NCBI RefSeq assembly: GCF_021729015.1
Contig: NZ_JAJQQZ010000002.1
Span: 1-64,000 of the forward strand
Origin: Halobacterium rubrum
GTDB lineage: Archaea; Halobacteriota; Halobacteria; Halobacteriales; Halobacteriaceae
Reading direction: 5' to 3'
DNA: 64,000 bases
Below, piece after piece: positions 42,659 to 50,912 of this stretch (position 1 is its first letter; each line of letters starts with the position of its first letter). The position numbers and the translations under genes are program-made. The notes beneath the pieces were generated by a model. It was given only the letters and a program-made list of their open reading frames with translations. It did not search any database and was not told where the DNA came from.

Positions 42659-44314
42659 ATGGCAACCGACACCACGACCGAGGTCGCGGGCGGGTTCGGA
42701 CAGGTCAGCCGGACGGTCGGCCAGTTGTTCCGCTATCTCCTGCTCGCCGCGACCCTCTTCGGACTCGTCTTCGTCACGATTCTGCTCGTCTACGTCGCCA
42801 ACGACGCCATCCAGCCCCTGACGGCAGACCCCGGCTGGCACCTCACGTTCTTCCTCGCGCTCGTCGTCCCGACGCTGGCGGCGGGCGCATACGTCTACCG
42901 CCGCGACGGCGAGGCGTTCCAGACGGGCGCACTCGCTATCGGCCTCGCCGTCGTATCGCTGATGTTCAGCGGCGGGGCGGCGATGATCTTCGCGGACATC
43001 GTCGAGCCACTGACGTTCCTGGCGTTCCTCGTCGCGGTGGCGGTGCCAGGCGTCGTCACGCTCGCAGTCGTCGCCTACGACGACCGGATTCCGTTCCTCG
43101 GCCAGTTCGCCGTCACCGTGGCGGCGTTCTACCTCTCGCTGTTCGGCGTCCCCGGGCCGCTCGGCGCCGCTGCCGGCATCTCGTCCGTCGTGCCGGGGGT
43201 CTTCGGCCTGCTCGCGGGCGTCCCGCTGGCGCCTGCACCGTGGCTGCTCGCGGTGCTGTCAGTTGGTCTGCCACTGGCTGCCGTCGGCGGCAGTCTGGTC
43301 GCCCGCGACCGCGGTCGTCGCGCACGACTCTTCGCCGGTGCGGGAATCCTCGCCGTCCCACTCGCCGGCGGCATCGTCGGTCCGTTCGTCGGTGTCGACC
43401 CGCTTCCGGCGACCGTCGTCGCGTCCGTAGGCTTCGTCCCACCGATTGTCTACGCCGCGAACGTCGCCATCAACGTCCCCCGCGAGCGCGTGGCCCTCCT
43501 GATTCCGGTGACCATCATCGTCGGCGCACTCGTCGGCGCGTTCGCCGTCGACCTCGCCGGGTTCGCCGGCCCGCAGTCGTGGGTCGACTGGGCGTTCCTC
43601 ACGGCATCGCACAGTAACACCGCCGAGGACGCTGGGTTCTACCCCGCCATCGGTGGCTCCATTCTCCTGATGGTGACCGTCGCCGTCTTCGCGTTCCCCG
43701 TCGGCGTCGGCGCCGCCGTCTACCTCGAAGAGTACGCGCCGGACAACCGGTTCACGCGCGTGGTGGACGTCAACATCTCGAACCTCGCTGGCGTCCCCTC
43801 CGTCGTCTACGGCCTTCTGGGCTTCGGGCTGTTCGTGACGTACCTCGGGCAGCCCGACGGCACGGTGTTGCTCGGTGGCCTCACGCTCGGACTTCTCATC
43901 CTCCCCATCGTCATCATCTCCGCCCGGGAAGCGATCCGGTCCGTACCCGAAGAGCAGCGCGCCGCCTCCTACGGGATGGGCGCGACCAAGTGGCAGACCG
44001 TGAAGAACGTCGTACTGCCGCGCTCGTTCTCCGGTATCCTCACCGGAACGATTCTCGCGCTCGGGCGCGCCATCGGTGAGACGGCGCCGCTCATCATGAT
44101 CGGCGCACCAAACGTGACGTACTCGCTCCCGACCAGCTTCTCTGAGGCCGCGAGCGCGATGCCCCTCCAGGTGTACGCGTGGTCGAGCCTCTACGCCGGC
44201 CCGAACTTCTACAACAAGGTAGTGCCGGCCGGCGTCGTGGTGCTGGTCGCGGTGCTGCTCGCGATGAACTCCATCGCCATCGTCCTCAGAAACAAGTACC
44301 AGGTCGGAGACTAG
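42659..44314 (+). CDS. pstA: Phosphate ABC transporter permease PstA with long N-terminal membrane extension
   Basis: 551 aa, nearly twice the ~280-300 aa of bacterial PstA. Residues 1-~300 hold eight or so additional hydrophobic segments with no catalytic motif. The permease domain occupies ~320-545, with [36 protein letters not shown] and the EAA loop [22 protein letters not shown] (centred on GATKWQ). Long PstA proteins of this kind occur in haloarchaea. The extension may hold an extra subunit-like module. Follows pstC by 1 nt and precedes pstB by 7 nt. Confidence 0.9.
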   Translation: MATDTTTEVAGGFGQVSRTVGQLFRYLLLAATLFGLVFVTILLVYVANDAIQPLTADPGWHLTFFLALVVPTLAAGAYVYRRDGEAFQTGALAIGLAVVSLMFSGGAAMIFADIVEPLTFLAFLVAVAVPGVVTLAVVAYDDRIPFLGQFAVTVAAFYLSLFGVPGPLGAAAGISSVVPGVFGLLAGVPLAPAPWLLAVLSVGLPLAAVGGSLVARDRGRRARLFAGAGILAVPLAGGIVGPFVGVDPLPATVVASVGFVPPIVYAANVAINVPRERVALLIPVTIIVGALVGAFAVDLAGFAGPQSWVDWAFLTASHSNTAEDAGFYPAIGGSILLMVTVAVFAFPVGVGAAVYLEEYAPDNRFTRVVDVNISNLAGVPSVVYGLLGFGLFVTYLGQPDGTVLLGGLTLGLLILPIVIISAREAIRSVPEEQRAASYGMGATKWQTVKNVVLPRSFSGILTGTILALGRAIGETAPLIMIGAPNVTYSLPTSFSEAASAMPLQVYAWSSLYAGPNFYNKVVPAGVVVLVAVLLAMNSIAIVLRNKYQVGD

Positions 44315-44321
44315 CGACACA

Positions 44322-45203
44322 ATGACAGAGAACACCTCAGAGACGAGAGCCGAATCGGACGGCGGGACGACCGCCGACCCCACGAACGACGAGATGGTCA
44401 TCGAGACAGACGTCGCGGGCGCGACCGACGACCGGGACTCGACAGCTACCCCGGACCCCATCATCCGGTCGCGTGACCTCGACGTCTTCTACGGTGAAGA
44501 GCGGGCCCTCGACAGTATCGACATCGACATCCCGGAGAACCGCGTGACAGCCATCATCGGACCGTCGGGCTGCGGGAAGTCCACCTTCCTCCGGTGTGTC
44601 AACCGGATGAACGACCGCATCGACTCCTGCCGCGTGACGGGTGAACTCTCCCTGCGCGGGAAGAACGTCTACGACGACGACGTCGACCCCGTCGCGCTCC
44701 GGCGGCGCGTCGGCATGGTGTTCCAGGAACCAAACCCGTTCCCGAAGAGCATCTACGACAACGTCGCCTACGGCCTCGACATCCAGGACGTCGAGGGCGA
44801 CCACGACGAGATCGTCGAGGAGTCCCTGAAGCGAGCCGCCCTCTGGGACGAGGTGAACCACCAGCTCGACAGCTCCGGGCTAGAGCTGTCCGGCGGCCAG
44901 CAGCAGCGCCTCTGCATCGCACGCGCCATCGCCCCCGACCCCGAGGTCCTCCTGATGGACGAGCCCGCCAGCGCCCTCGACCCTGTGGCGACTAGTCAGG
45001 TCGAGGACCTCATCGAGGAGCTCGCCGAAGACTACACCGTCATCATCGTCACGCACAACATGCAGCAGGCCGCCCGCATCAGCGACAAGACCGCCGTCTT
45101 CCTCACGGGCGGTGAACTCGTCGAGTTCGGGGACACCGAGCAGATCTTCGAGAACCCCGAGCACCAGCGCGTCGAAGATTACATTACGGGCAAGTTCGGG
45201 TGA
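44322..45203 (+). CDS. pstB: Phosphate ABC transporter ATPase PstB
   Basis: 293 aa. An acidic ~45-residue N-terminal tail precedes the ATPase domain. Walker A is [13 protein letters not shown], then the PstB-specific [16 protein letters not shown]-loop [17 protein letters not shown], signature [16 protein letters not shown], Walker [14 protein letters not shown] and the switch [10 protein letters not shown]. It drives phosphate import by PstCA. phoU follows after 5 nt. Confidence 0.96.
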   Translation: MTENTSETRAESDGGTTADPTNDEMVIETDVAGATDDRDSTATPDPIIRSRDLDVFYGEERALDSIDIDIPENRVTAIIGPSGCGKSTFLRCVNRMNDRIDSCRVTGELSLRGKNVYDDDVDPVALRRRVGMVFQEPNPFPKSIYDNVAYGLDIQDVEGDHDEIVEESLKRAALWDEVNHQLDSSGLELSGGQQQRLCIARAIAPDPEVLLMDEPASALDPVATSQVEDLIEELAEDYTVIIVTHNMQQAARISDKTAVFLTGGELVEFGDTEQIFENPEHQRVEDYITGKFG

Positions 45204-45208
45204 CGAAT

Positions 45209-45889
45209 ATGGCACGAGACAGCTACCAGGAGAAACTCGAGACGCTGCAGAGCGACGTCCTCTACATGAGCGAGGTTGTCACCGACCGCCTCCGCATGGC
45301 GCTGGAGGCGATGGCACAGAAGGACGACGACACCGCCTGGGACGTCATCGACGGCGACGACGAGATCAACCAGCTCTATCTGGACCTCGAGGACGACTGC
45401 ATCGACCTGCTCGCGCTCCAGCAGCCGGTCGCCGGCGACCTCCGGCTCATCGCGTCCTCGTTCAAGATCATCACCGACCTCGAACGCATCGGCGACCTCG
45501 CCACGAACCTCGCCGAGTACACGCTGGACGCCGAGCGCGACATGTTCCCCGAGGTCGACATCCAGGCCATCGGCGACACCACCACCGAGATGGTCGAGGA
45601 CGCCATGCTCGCGTACGCCGAGGAAGACGTCGACGCCTGCTACGACATCGCGGGCAGCGACGACGACCTCGACGAGCGCTGCCGGCGCGCGTCCGAGACG
45701 GTCATGCGCGACCTCATCGAGACCGAGATCGACGACGCCACCGCCGAAGACGAGGTCGAACCGCTCATGCAGGAGGTCTCCCGGCTGCTGCTCACCGTCC
45801 GCGACCTCGAACGCATCGGCGACCACGCCGTCAACATCTCCGCCCGGACCGTCTACATGGTGGAGAACGACGACGAGCTCATCTACTAG
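45209..45889 (+). CDS. phoU: PhoU, phosphate transport regulator
   Basis: 226 aa all-helical protein of two PhoU repeats (~10-105 and ~115-215). Metal-binding signature residues appear as SSFKIITDLERIGDLATNLAEY and LLTVRDLERIGDHAVNISART (E/D-x3-D pairs in each). PhoU couples Pst activity to phosphate signalling; with no PhoR/PhoB here its main effect is probably on the transporter and on c-level phosphate genes. Start at ATG 45209; a GTG at 45200 overlaps the pstB stop and is an alternative. A repeated 3' element begins 4 nt after its stop. Confidence 0.94.
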   Translation: MARDSYQEKLETLQSDVLYMSEVVTDRLRMALEAMAQKDDDTAWDVIDGDDEINQLYLDLEDDCIDLLALQQPVAGDLRLIASSFKIITDLERIGDLATNLAEYTLDAERDMFPEVDIQAIGDTTTEMVEDAMLAYAEEDVDACYDIAGSDDDLDERCRRASETVMRDLIETEIDDATAEDEVEPLMQEVSRLLLTVRDLERIGDHAVNISARTVYMVENDDELIY

Positions 45890-46022
45890 GACGTACCCCT
45901 GTCCCGTTTTTCTCGTCGAGTGCGGTCGCTACGCTCGCCAAGACGTTAAAAACCCTGCTCGCTCACTGCGTTCGCTCACAGTGAACCGCTTGCGCCGCCG
46001 GCGCTCGCGGATGCTCGACCGC
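45890..46022 (+). repeat. Oriented 3' repeat element after phoU
   Basis: GTACC at 45893-45897, a T-rich CCCGTTTTTC, GGTCGCTACGCTCGCC and ACGTTAAAAACC, then CCTGCTCGC (45954-45962), hairpin TCACTG...CAGTGA, CAGTGAACCGC (45979-45989), hairpin GCGCC-GCC-GGCGC, and CGCTCGCGGATGCTCG (46002-46017). The last 16 nt and CAGTGAACCGC are identical to blocks after dnaJ, in the same order and orientation. Confidence 0.75.
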
Positions 46023-46030
46023 GACAGCAC

Positions 46031-46090
46031 TGCATAGCACGGCACCGCTCTGCACAGCACGGCACCGCTCCGCACAGCGACGCACCGCTC
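46031..46090. repeat. Three tandem 20-bp repeats between phoU and the glutaredoxin gene
   Basis: Units at 46031-46050, 46051-46070 and 46071-46090 follow (T/C)GCA(T/C)AGC(A/G)(C/A)(G/C)GCACCGCTC with one to four differences and no spacers. The array ends 7 nt before the stop codon of the convergent glutaredoxin gene. Confidence 0.85.
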
Positions 46091-46097
46091 CGGAGAC

Positions 46098-46508
46098 TCA
46101 GAACGGGGCGTCGATGTCGGCGTCGAGGTCGTCGCTGTCGTCGACTGCGTCGGGGTCGACGTCGTCGGCGTTCAGTTCGTCGGCGAGGTCACCGTTCTCC
46201 TCGAGTTCTGCGAGGATGTCGCTGCCGCCGACGAACTCGCCCTCGACGAACGCCTGCGGCGTGGTCTCCCAGCCGCTGTGTCGTTCGAGCGCGGTCCGGA
46301 ACTCCTCGGTGCTCTGGAGGACGTCGACGGTGTGGACGTCCGGCCGGTAGTCCGAAATCAGGCGGATGGCGCGCTCGGAGAACCCACACTGGGGAGCGGC
46401 GGGCGTGCCCTTCATGAACAGCACGACGTCGTTGTTCTCGATGGCGGCGTCGACGATGTCGTCGACGGCCTCCTGGTCCATCGAGGAGTCGAGCGGGTCG
46501 AAAGCCAT
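46098..46508 (-). CDS. Monothiol glutaredoxin (CGFS type)
   Basis: 136 aa. The glutaredoxin fold has VVLFMKGTPAAPQCGFSERAI (~27-47, quoted here around PQCGFS), with the single active Cys of CGFS-type proteins, then WETTPQAFVEGEFVGGSDIL where TTPQ replaces the usual cis-Pro TYPQ/TVPQ. Family members bind a glutathione- or thiol-ligated [2Fe-2S] cluster and act in Fe-S delivery. Haloarchaea use gamma-glutamylcysteine rather than glutathione. The last ~25 residues are acidic. Converges with phoU across repeats; the gfcR gene lies upstream on the same strand. Confidence 0.9.
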   Translation of the reverse strand: MAFDPLDSSMDQEAVDDIVDAAIENNDVVLFMKGTPAAPQCGFSERAIRLISDYRPDVHTVDVLQSTEEFRTALERHSGWETTPQAFVEGEFVGGSDILAELEENGDLADELNADDVDPDAVDDSDDLDADIDAPF

Positions 46509-46548
46509 ACCCGGACTTCGGGGGTCGGCGAGGAAAGGCCTTGCTCTG

Positions 46549-47223
46549 TCAGTTGCTGTCGCCGCCGCTGCCGTTGCTGCCGACGCGGATGACCTGCAGC
46601 AGGGCCTCCATGGGGACGCCGTCGACGGCGCCGAGCCCCTGCTTGTCCGCGAGCACGCCGCAGGCGACCGGCGAGCCGTCGGCCTCCCGGACGGCGTCGA
46701 CGGCCTCCGTCATCGTCGTGCCGGAGGTGACGGTGTCGTCGACGACGAAGCACTCGCGGCCCTCGACCTGCGCGAAGTTCCGGGAGAAACTCCCGCCGAG
46801 GTCCGCCATGTCGCCTTCCTCCCACTGGTGCTTGCGGGGCGTGTACGTCGCCAGGTCGGTCTTCAGCTCGTTCGAGACGGCCGTGGCCAGCGGGACGCCG
46901 GCCTTCTCGATACCGACGACGAGGTCGACGTCGTGGCTGTGGTCGCGCAGCGCGTCCGCGAGTGCGACGCCGATGGCCGACAGCCGGGCGCCCGCCTCCC
47001 CGATGTTGCTCCAGTCGACGTGGACGTCCTGCGGCCCGTCGTCCGCAGTGGCGTCGCCGGCTCCCCCAGACGTGGCCTGAGAGCCGGCGCTGGTGTCCGC
47101 GCGCTCCACGAGCCACGCCGCGGTCTCGCGGGAGACGTTGAGTTCGTCGGCGATCTCGCCGCGGGCGAGCCCGCGGGCGGCGAGCTCCGCTGCGTCGTCG
47201 ATGAGGTCGTCCACGTTCTTCAT
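46549..47223 (-). CDS. gfcR: GfcR, sugar-metabolism regulator of the PRTase fold
   Basis: 224 aa. The N-terminal HTH (~1-45) has GLARGEIADELNVSRETAAWLVER in outline (EIADELNVSRETAAW). The rest is an orotate phosphoribosyltransferase-like domain with VDLVVGIEKAGVPLAT and the PRPP loop FVVDDTVTSGTTMTEAV. In haloarchaea GfcR (PyrE-like) is known as a regulator of glucose/fructose catabolic genes. Its start overlaps the gdh stop by ATGA, so the regulator is co-transcribed with glucose dehydrogenase, and a shared promoter motif before gdh, kdgA and gad is a fair candidate for its site. Confidence 0.88.
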   Translation of the reverse strand: MKNVDDLIDDAAELAARGLARGEIADELNVSRETAAWLVERADTSAGSQATSGGAGDATADDGPQDVHVDWSNIGEAGARLSAIGVALADALRDHSHDVDLVVGIEKAGVPLATAVSNELKTDLATYTPRKHQWEEGDMADLGGSFSRNFAQVEGRECFVVDDTVTSGTTMTEAVDAVREADGSPVACGVLADKQGLGAVDGVPMEALLQVIRVGSNGSGGDSN

Positions 47224-48290
47224 CGAGTGTCGAATTGCACCGCCGTCTTGATGGTCGTTTCGTCGTCGCGGAACGCTGCCCGGAAGTCCTCGAGGCCGTG
47301 GACGCCGGTCACCACGTCGTCGAGCAGCCAGTCCGGGAGGCCGGCGAGCGCGTCGATGGCGGCGGCGAAGTGGCCGGCGTTGGAGTTGACGCTGCCGACC
47401 AGCGCCTTGTTCTGGAGGACGAGCTGCCGGTGGATTTCGCTGCCGGGGACGTCGAACTCCCAGTCGCCCGCGGGGACGCCGAGCAGCGCGCCGACGCCGT
47501 TCGGCGCGAGCGCCTCGACCGTCTCGAAGGCGTGTCTCGCGTGCCCGGTCGCCTCGTAGACGAGGTCCACGGGCTCGTGGGCGTCGGGCAGGTCGCTCAC
47601 GGGCGTCTCCCGGGAGTCGACGTAGGTCGCGCCGAGTTCCTCGATGACGTCGATGGTGGGGTCGGGGCGGTCGCGGCGCCCGAGACAGTACAGCGACTCG
47701 AACGCCGCACGCCGGTCGAGCATCCCGAGCGTGAGCAGACCCAGCGAGCCGTTCCCGAGCACGAGGGCGGATTCGGGTTGCCAGTCGAACGACGACCGCG
47801 AGGCGAACGCCACGTCGAGGGCTTTCTCCGTGATAGAGATGGGTTCGACGAGGAACGCGAGGTCGGCGAGGTGCTCGGGGACGGGGACGAGGCAGTCCGC
47901 GGGACTGGTGAAGTACTCGGCCATGAAGCCGTCGGCGCCCTCGATGCCGCGCTCGACGTACGCCCCGGGTTCGGCCATGTCCGGTTCGCCGCGCTGGAAG
48001 TGTGGGGAGGGTTCGCCGTGGGGCCGGCGGACAGTCGGCACGACGACCTGCCCCTCGGAGAGCGCGGTGTCGTTCGCGTCGGCGACGACGCCGACCGCCT
48101 CGTGGCCGAGCACGAGTTCGGTGGCGCCGTCGGGGAAGCCGCCGTGGTCGCCGGCGACGACCTCGTGGTCGGTGCCGTCGACGCCGACGCGGAGCGTGCG
48201 CACGAGCGCCTCACCGGGGGCGGGGGTCGGCCGCGGTCGGTCGACGACCCGCGGCTCTCGGTCGTCTCGCGACACGACGATTGCGTCCAT
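47220..48290 (-). CDS. gdh: Glucose 1-dehydrogenase (medium-chain, zinc)
   Basis: 356 aa, start at ATG 48290 (MDAIVVSRDDREP). First step of the semi-phosphorylative Entner-Doudoroff pathway: glucose to gluconolactone with NADP or NAD. The zinc site is built from VGVDGTDHEVV and ELVLGHEAVGVV. The haloarchaeal family hallmark FMAEYFTSPADCLVPVPEHL is present (quoted in part as AEYFTSPADCLV), followed by the Rossmann motif LVLGNGSLGLLTLGM and the C-terminal LVGSVNSNAGHF. Upstream and divergent to it is a HAD hydrolase gene; kdgA and gad are downstream on the other strand. Confidence 0.92.
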   Translation of the reverse strand: MDAIVVSRDDREPRVVDRPRPTPAPGEALVRTLRVGVDGTDHEVVAGDHGGFPDGATELVLGHEAVGVVADANDTALSEGQVVVPTVRRPHGEPSPHFQRGEPDMAEPGAYVERGIEGADGFMAEYFTSPADCLVPVPEHLADLAFLVEPISITEKALDVAFASRSSFDWQPESALVLGNGSLGLLTLGMLDRRAAFESLYCLGRRDRPDPTIDVIEELGATYVDSRETPVSDLPDAHEPVDLVYEATGHARHAFETVEALAPNGVGALLGVPAGDWEFDVPGSEIHRQLVLQNKALVGSVNSNAGHFAAAIDALAGLPDWLLDDVVTGVHGLEDFRAAFRDDETTIKTAVQFDTR

Positions 48291-48315
48291 GTACGGGACT
48301 CCACGCCCCACGTAC

Positions 48316-48341
48316 AAAATTTATTCTACTCCGAGTAATTT
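48316..48341 (-). promoter_or_regulatory. gdh promoter with a TTACTCGG motif
   Basis: On the minus strand TTACTCGGAGTAGAATAAATTTT (48316-48338, cited by its parts) has AATAAATTT as TATA, 26-35 nt before the ATG at 48290. Directly upstream is TTACTCGG, within the palindrome TACTC-C/G-GAGTA (48327-48337). Near-identical half-sites occur before kdgA and gad. Confidence 0.6.
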
Positions 48342-48388
48342 TCTTGCGAGGCTGTGGGGTTGAAGTGCGTGCCGGCCAACACTGTGGT

Positions 48389-49597
48389 ATGCAGCGCCAC
48401 GAGCGGCTGTACGCCCTCTACGACGAGTTCGACGCGGAGGGGCTGCGCGCCCACCAGGACTTCGTTGACCTGTTCCCGCCGGTCGACTCCCGGGTGGCAC
48501 TGGAGTACTGGGAGTCGGCAAGCGAGGAGCTCGCCGACCGGAAAGACGAGATCCGGGCGGCGTTCCCCGACGACGGCGCGTTCGCGGCGGTGGCCGCGCG
48601 CGCCAGCCGCGACCAGGCGTTCACCGCGCTGGACCTCCTCGGGAAGTACGACCGGGCCGTCAACGTCCTCGTCCTCGACGTCGACGAGACGCTGCGTTCT
48701 GCGGGGAGCACGGACAACGAGATTCCGCGCGCGACGCTCCACCTGCTCACGGAGTTCCACGAGGCCGGCGTCCCCATCGTCATCTGCACGGGCCAGACTC
48801 TGGAGAACGTCAAGGGTTTCCTGAGTCAGGGCCTCGGCAACGAACTCGTCCACTCCGGCAGCCTGTCGGTGGTCTACGAGGCGGGCACGGGCGTCTTCAC
48901 GCCCGGCCACGGCCCGGACACCAAACAGCTGCTCTACGAGGACCTCGACGAGTCCGTCCGGGGCGTCTTCGACGAAGTCCGGTCCCGCGTGCTGCCGTCG
49001 GCGCCGGACGACGTCCGCCGGGGCTGCCACCTCCAGGGCAACGAGTTCAACGTCACGCTCAAGCCGAACTACGAGACCGGCAGCGAGCGCGCGCGAAGGC
49101 TCATCGACGACGCGCTCGTCCACCTGCTGGACCTGCTCGCGAACTGTCTGGACGCCGACCCCGAAGTAGTCCGGGCGTTCTACGCCGACGCCGACCCCGA
49201 GATCGCGGGCGTGCTGGACGCCGAGGGCGCACAGGTGAGCGACCGCGAAGCCGTCCCCGAGGAGTTGCGGGAGACGCTGGAGCGCGTCGACGTCGCGTAC
49301 TACGAGGCCGACGCCGCGGAAATCGCGTCCCGCGAGCTCAACAAGGTCGTCGGCGTCGAGGCGGCGCTCGACGTGCTGGACGTCGACGACCCGTTCGCGC
49401 TCGTGATGGGGGACTCGAAGAGCGACCTGCGCGTGATGGAGTACGTCGACGAGCGCGACGCCGGCATCGCCGCCGCGCCCGAGCACGCCTCAGAGCGCGT
49501 GCTGGCGCACGTGGAGTCGACGGACGAACTGGTCTTCGACGAGGGCGCCGCCGACGAGATTCTCAGAACGGTGTGGGCGCTGGACCGACTCAGTTAG
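48389..49597 (+). CDS. HAD-superfamily hydrolase with N-terminal helical region
   Basis: 402 aa, start at ATG 48389 (MQRHERLYALYDEF). Residues ~1-80 are helical and unassigned. The HAD core has motif I VLVLDVDETLR (DxDxT), motif II VIVICTGQTLENVKGF, a Lys region (LNKVVGVEAAL) and motif IV LVMGDSKSDLRVMEY. The cap between ~150 and 300 fits the Cof/sucrose-phosphatase-like group. Predicted phosphatase for a sugar phosphate or similar; substrate unknown. It is divergent from gdh and next to kdgA, which suggests a role in sugar metabolism. Confidence 0.8.
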   Translation: MQRHERLYALYDEFDAEGLRAHQDFVDLFPPVDSRVALEYWESASEELADRKDEIRAAFPDDGAFAAVAARASRDQAFTALDLLGKYDRAVNVLVLDVDETLRSAGSTDNEIPRATLHLLTEFHEAGVPIVICTGQTLENVKGFLSQGLGNELVHSGSLSVVYEAGTGVFTPGHGPDTKQLLYEDLDESVRGVFDEVRSRVLPSAPDDVRRGCHLQGNEFNVTLKPNYETGSERARRLIDDALVHLLDLLANCLDADPEVVRAFYADADPEIAGVLDAEGAQVSDREAVPEELRETLERVDVAYYEADAAEIASRELNKVVGVEAALDVLDVDDPFALVMGDSKSDLRVMEYVDERDAGIAAAPEHASERVLAHVESTDELVFDEGAADEILRTVWALDRLS

Positions 49598-49860
49598 GCG
49601 AGCTGGAAGCGCACGGTGTCGCCGTCGTGGACGGTGCTGCCGGCGGACAGCGGCTCGCCGTCCGGGGACTCGCGGACGACGACTGTGTCCGTGCGCAGCC
49701 GGGACCCCTCGAGGACTCCCGACCGGACCTGCGGGCCGAACTGTTCGGCGAGCGCGTCCACGACGTCCGCGACGGTTGCCTCCGGGCCGACGCCGACCCG
49801 GGCGCGGTGCGTGCCCGTACGGGCGGCGAGCGTGCCGGTGAGCTTCACGTCCACGTCCAT
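49594..49860 (-). CDS. MoaD/ThiS-like ubiquitin-fold protein without terminal GG
   Basis: 88 aa from ATG 49860 (MDVDVKLTGTLAA); an ATG at 49881 is possible, but TAAACTTTT at 49885-49893 fits a TATA box 25-33 nt before 49860. The beta-grasp pattern is VDVKLTGTLAARTGTH, TVADVVDALAEQFGPQ and GSTVHDGDTVRFQLA. MoaD, ThiS and SAMP proteins end in Gly-Gly to be thiocarboxylated or conjugated; this one ends QLA, so it cannot act that way. It may be a non-conjugating paralogue or a binding partner. Its promoter overlaps that of kdgA. Confidence 0.72.
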   Translation of the reverse strand: MDVDVKLTGTLAARTGTHRARVGVGPEATVADVVDALAEQFGPQVRSGVLEGSRLRTDTVVVRESPDGEPLSAGSTVHDGDTVRFQLA

Positions 49861-49884
49861 GTCCACACGCAACGACCCCATCGA

Positions 49885-49936
49885 CTAAAAGTTTACTCGG
49901 GACCGAACAAGTTATCGTAGAATCCCGGCGTTTATG
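49885..49936. promoter_or_regulatory. Divergent promoter of kdgA and the MoaD-like gene with a TTTACTCGG site
   Basis: GTTTACTCGG-GA-CCGAACAAGT (49891-49912) is an imperfect inverted repeat. It overlaps the minus-strand TATA TAAACTTTT (49885-49893) of the MoaD-like gene and lies ~19 nt upstream of the kdgA TATA TTTATG (49931-49936). The left arm matches the gdh and gad promoter motifs. Confidence 0.6.
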
Positions 49937-49960
49937 CTGGCGGCGGGCGACCCACCAGCC

Positions 49961-50875
49961 ATGCCCACGCACGCGCCAGCCCCGGGGAGCGACGACCCAC
50001 TCGACCTGCACGGTGTCGTCCCGCCGACGGTGACGGCCTTCGACCGAGACGAGTCGCTGGACGTCGAGACCACCGCCGAACACGCCCGCTTCGTCGTCGA
50101 CGCCGGCGCGCACGGCGTCTTCCCGCTCGGGACGAACGGCGAGTTCCCGCTGCTGACGCCCGGCGAGCGCGACCGCGTCGTCGAGGCGGTCGTCGACGAG
50201 GTCGGCGGCGACGTCCCGGTCATCGCCGGCGTCGGCGCGCCGTCGACCCGCCAGACCGTCGCACACGCCGAGCACGCCGAGTCGGTCGGCGCGGACGGCG
50301 TCGTCGTCGTGACGCCGTTCTACTACCCCCTCGACGGCGAGGCCGCCGTCGAGCACTACCGGGAGGTCGCGGCCGCCGTCGACTGCCCGGTGTACGTCTA
50401 CCACATCCCGTCGAAGACCGGCAACGAGCTCTCGCTCGAGACCCTCGACGAGCTCGCTGCCATCGACAACCTCGCCGGCCTCAAGGACTCCTCGAAGGAC
50501 GTGCCGTGGCTCGGGCAGGCCGTCGACGGCCACCCCGAGCTGACGTTCCTCGCGGGCTCGGACTCCCTGCTCGCGCCGGGGCTGGACCTCGGCTGTTCCG
50601 GGATGGTGTCGGCCGTCGCCAACGCCTTCCCCGAACTCGTCGTGGACCTCTACGAGGCCTACGACGACGGCGACGTGGCTCGCGCGAAGGACCTCCAGAG
50701 CACTGTCTACGACGTCCGGTCGGCGCTCAAGCGCGGCCCCTACATGGCGGGCGTGAAGACCGCGCTGGACCTCCAGGGGTTCTACGCAGGGCCGCTGCGG
50801 TCGCCGCTGCGCGGGATGGACGCCGAGGACCGCGCCGCCCTCGAGGCCGACCTCGCGGCCCTCGACCTGCTGTGA
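49961..50875 (+). CDS. kdgA: 2-keto-3-deoxy-(phospho)gluconate aldolase
   Basis: 304 aa, start at ATG 49961 (MPTHAPAPGSDD), chosen because TTTATG 25-30 nt upstream fits a TATA box. It belongs to the dihydrodipicolinate synthase/N-acetylneuraminate lyase family of class I aldolases. GTNGEFPLLTPGER, VVTPFYYPLDGEA, YHIPSKTGNELS and the Schiff-base lysine in LAGLKDSSKDV are visible. It cleaves KDG or KDPG to pyruvate and glyceraldehyde (3-phosphate), the last step of the pathway whose other genes, gdh and gad, flank it. Confidence 0.9.
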   Translation: MPTHAPAPGSDDPLDLHGVVPPTVTAFDRDESLDVETTAEHARFVVDAGAHGVFPLGTNGEFPLLTPGERDRVVEAVVDEVGGDVPVIAGVGAPSTRQTVAHAEHAESVGADGVVVVTPFYYPLDGEAAVEHYREVAAAVDCPVYVYHIPSKTGNELSLETLDELAAIDNLAGLKDSSKDVPWLGQAVDGHPELTFLAGSDSLLAPGLDLGCSGMVSAVANAFPELVVDLYEAYDDGDVARAKDLQSTVYDVRSALKRGPYMAGVKTALDLQGFYAGPLRSPLRGMDAEDRAALEADLAALDLL

Positions 50876-50882
50876 ACAGTAG

Positions 50883-50904
50883 GTTTACACGGACCCGAGT
50901 GAAC
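50883..50904 (+). promoter_or_regulatory. gad promoter palindrome overlapping the TATA box
   Basis: GTTTACACGG-AC-CCGAGTGAAC (50883-50904) is an inverted repeat with two mismatches, 8 nt before the ATG at 50913. TTTACA (50884-50889) is also the best TATA element, 24-29 nt upstream, so a bound regulator would block TBP. Half-sites match those at gdh and kdgA. Confidence 0.65.
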
Positions 50905-50912
50905 ATTCATCC

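Noticed and set aside
46031-46090. CRISPR-like array
   Set aside because: The three 20-bp units are directly adjacent with no spacers and no cas genes are present.
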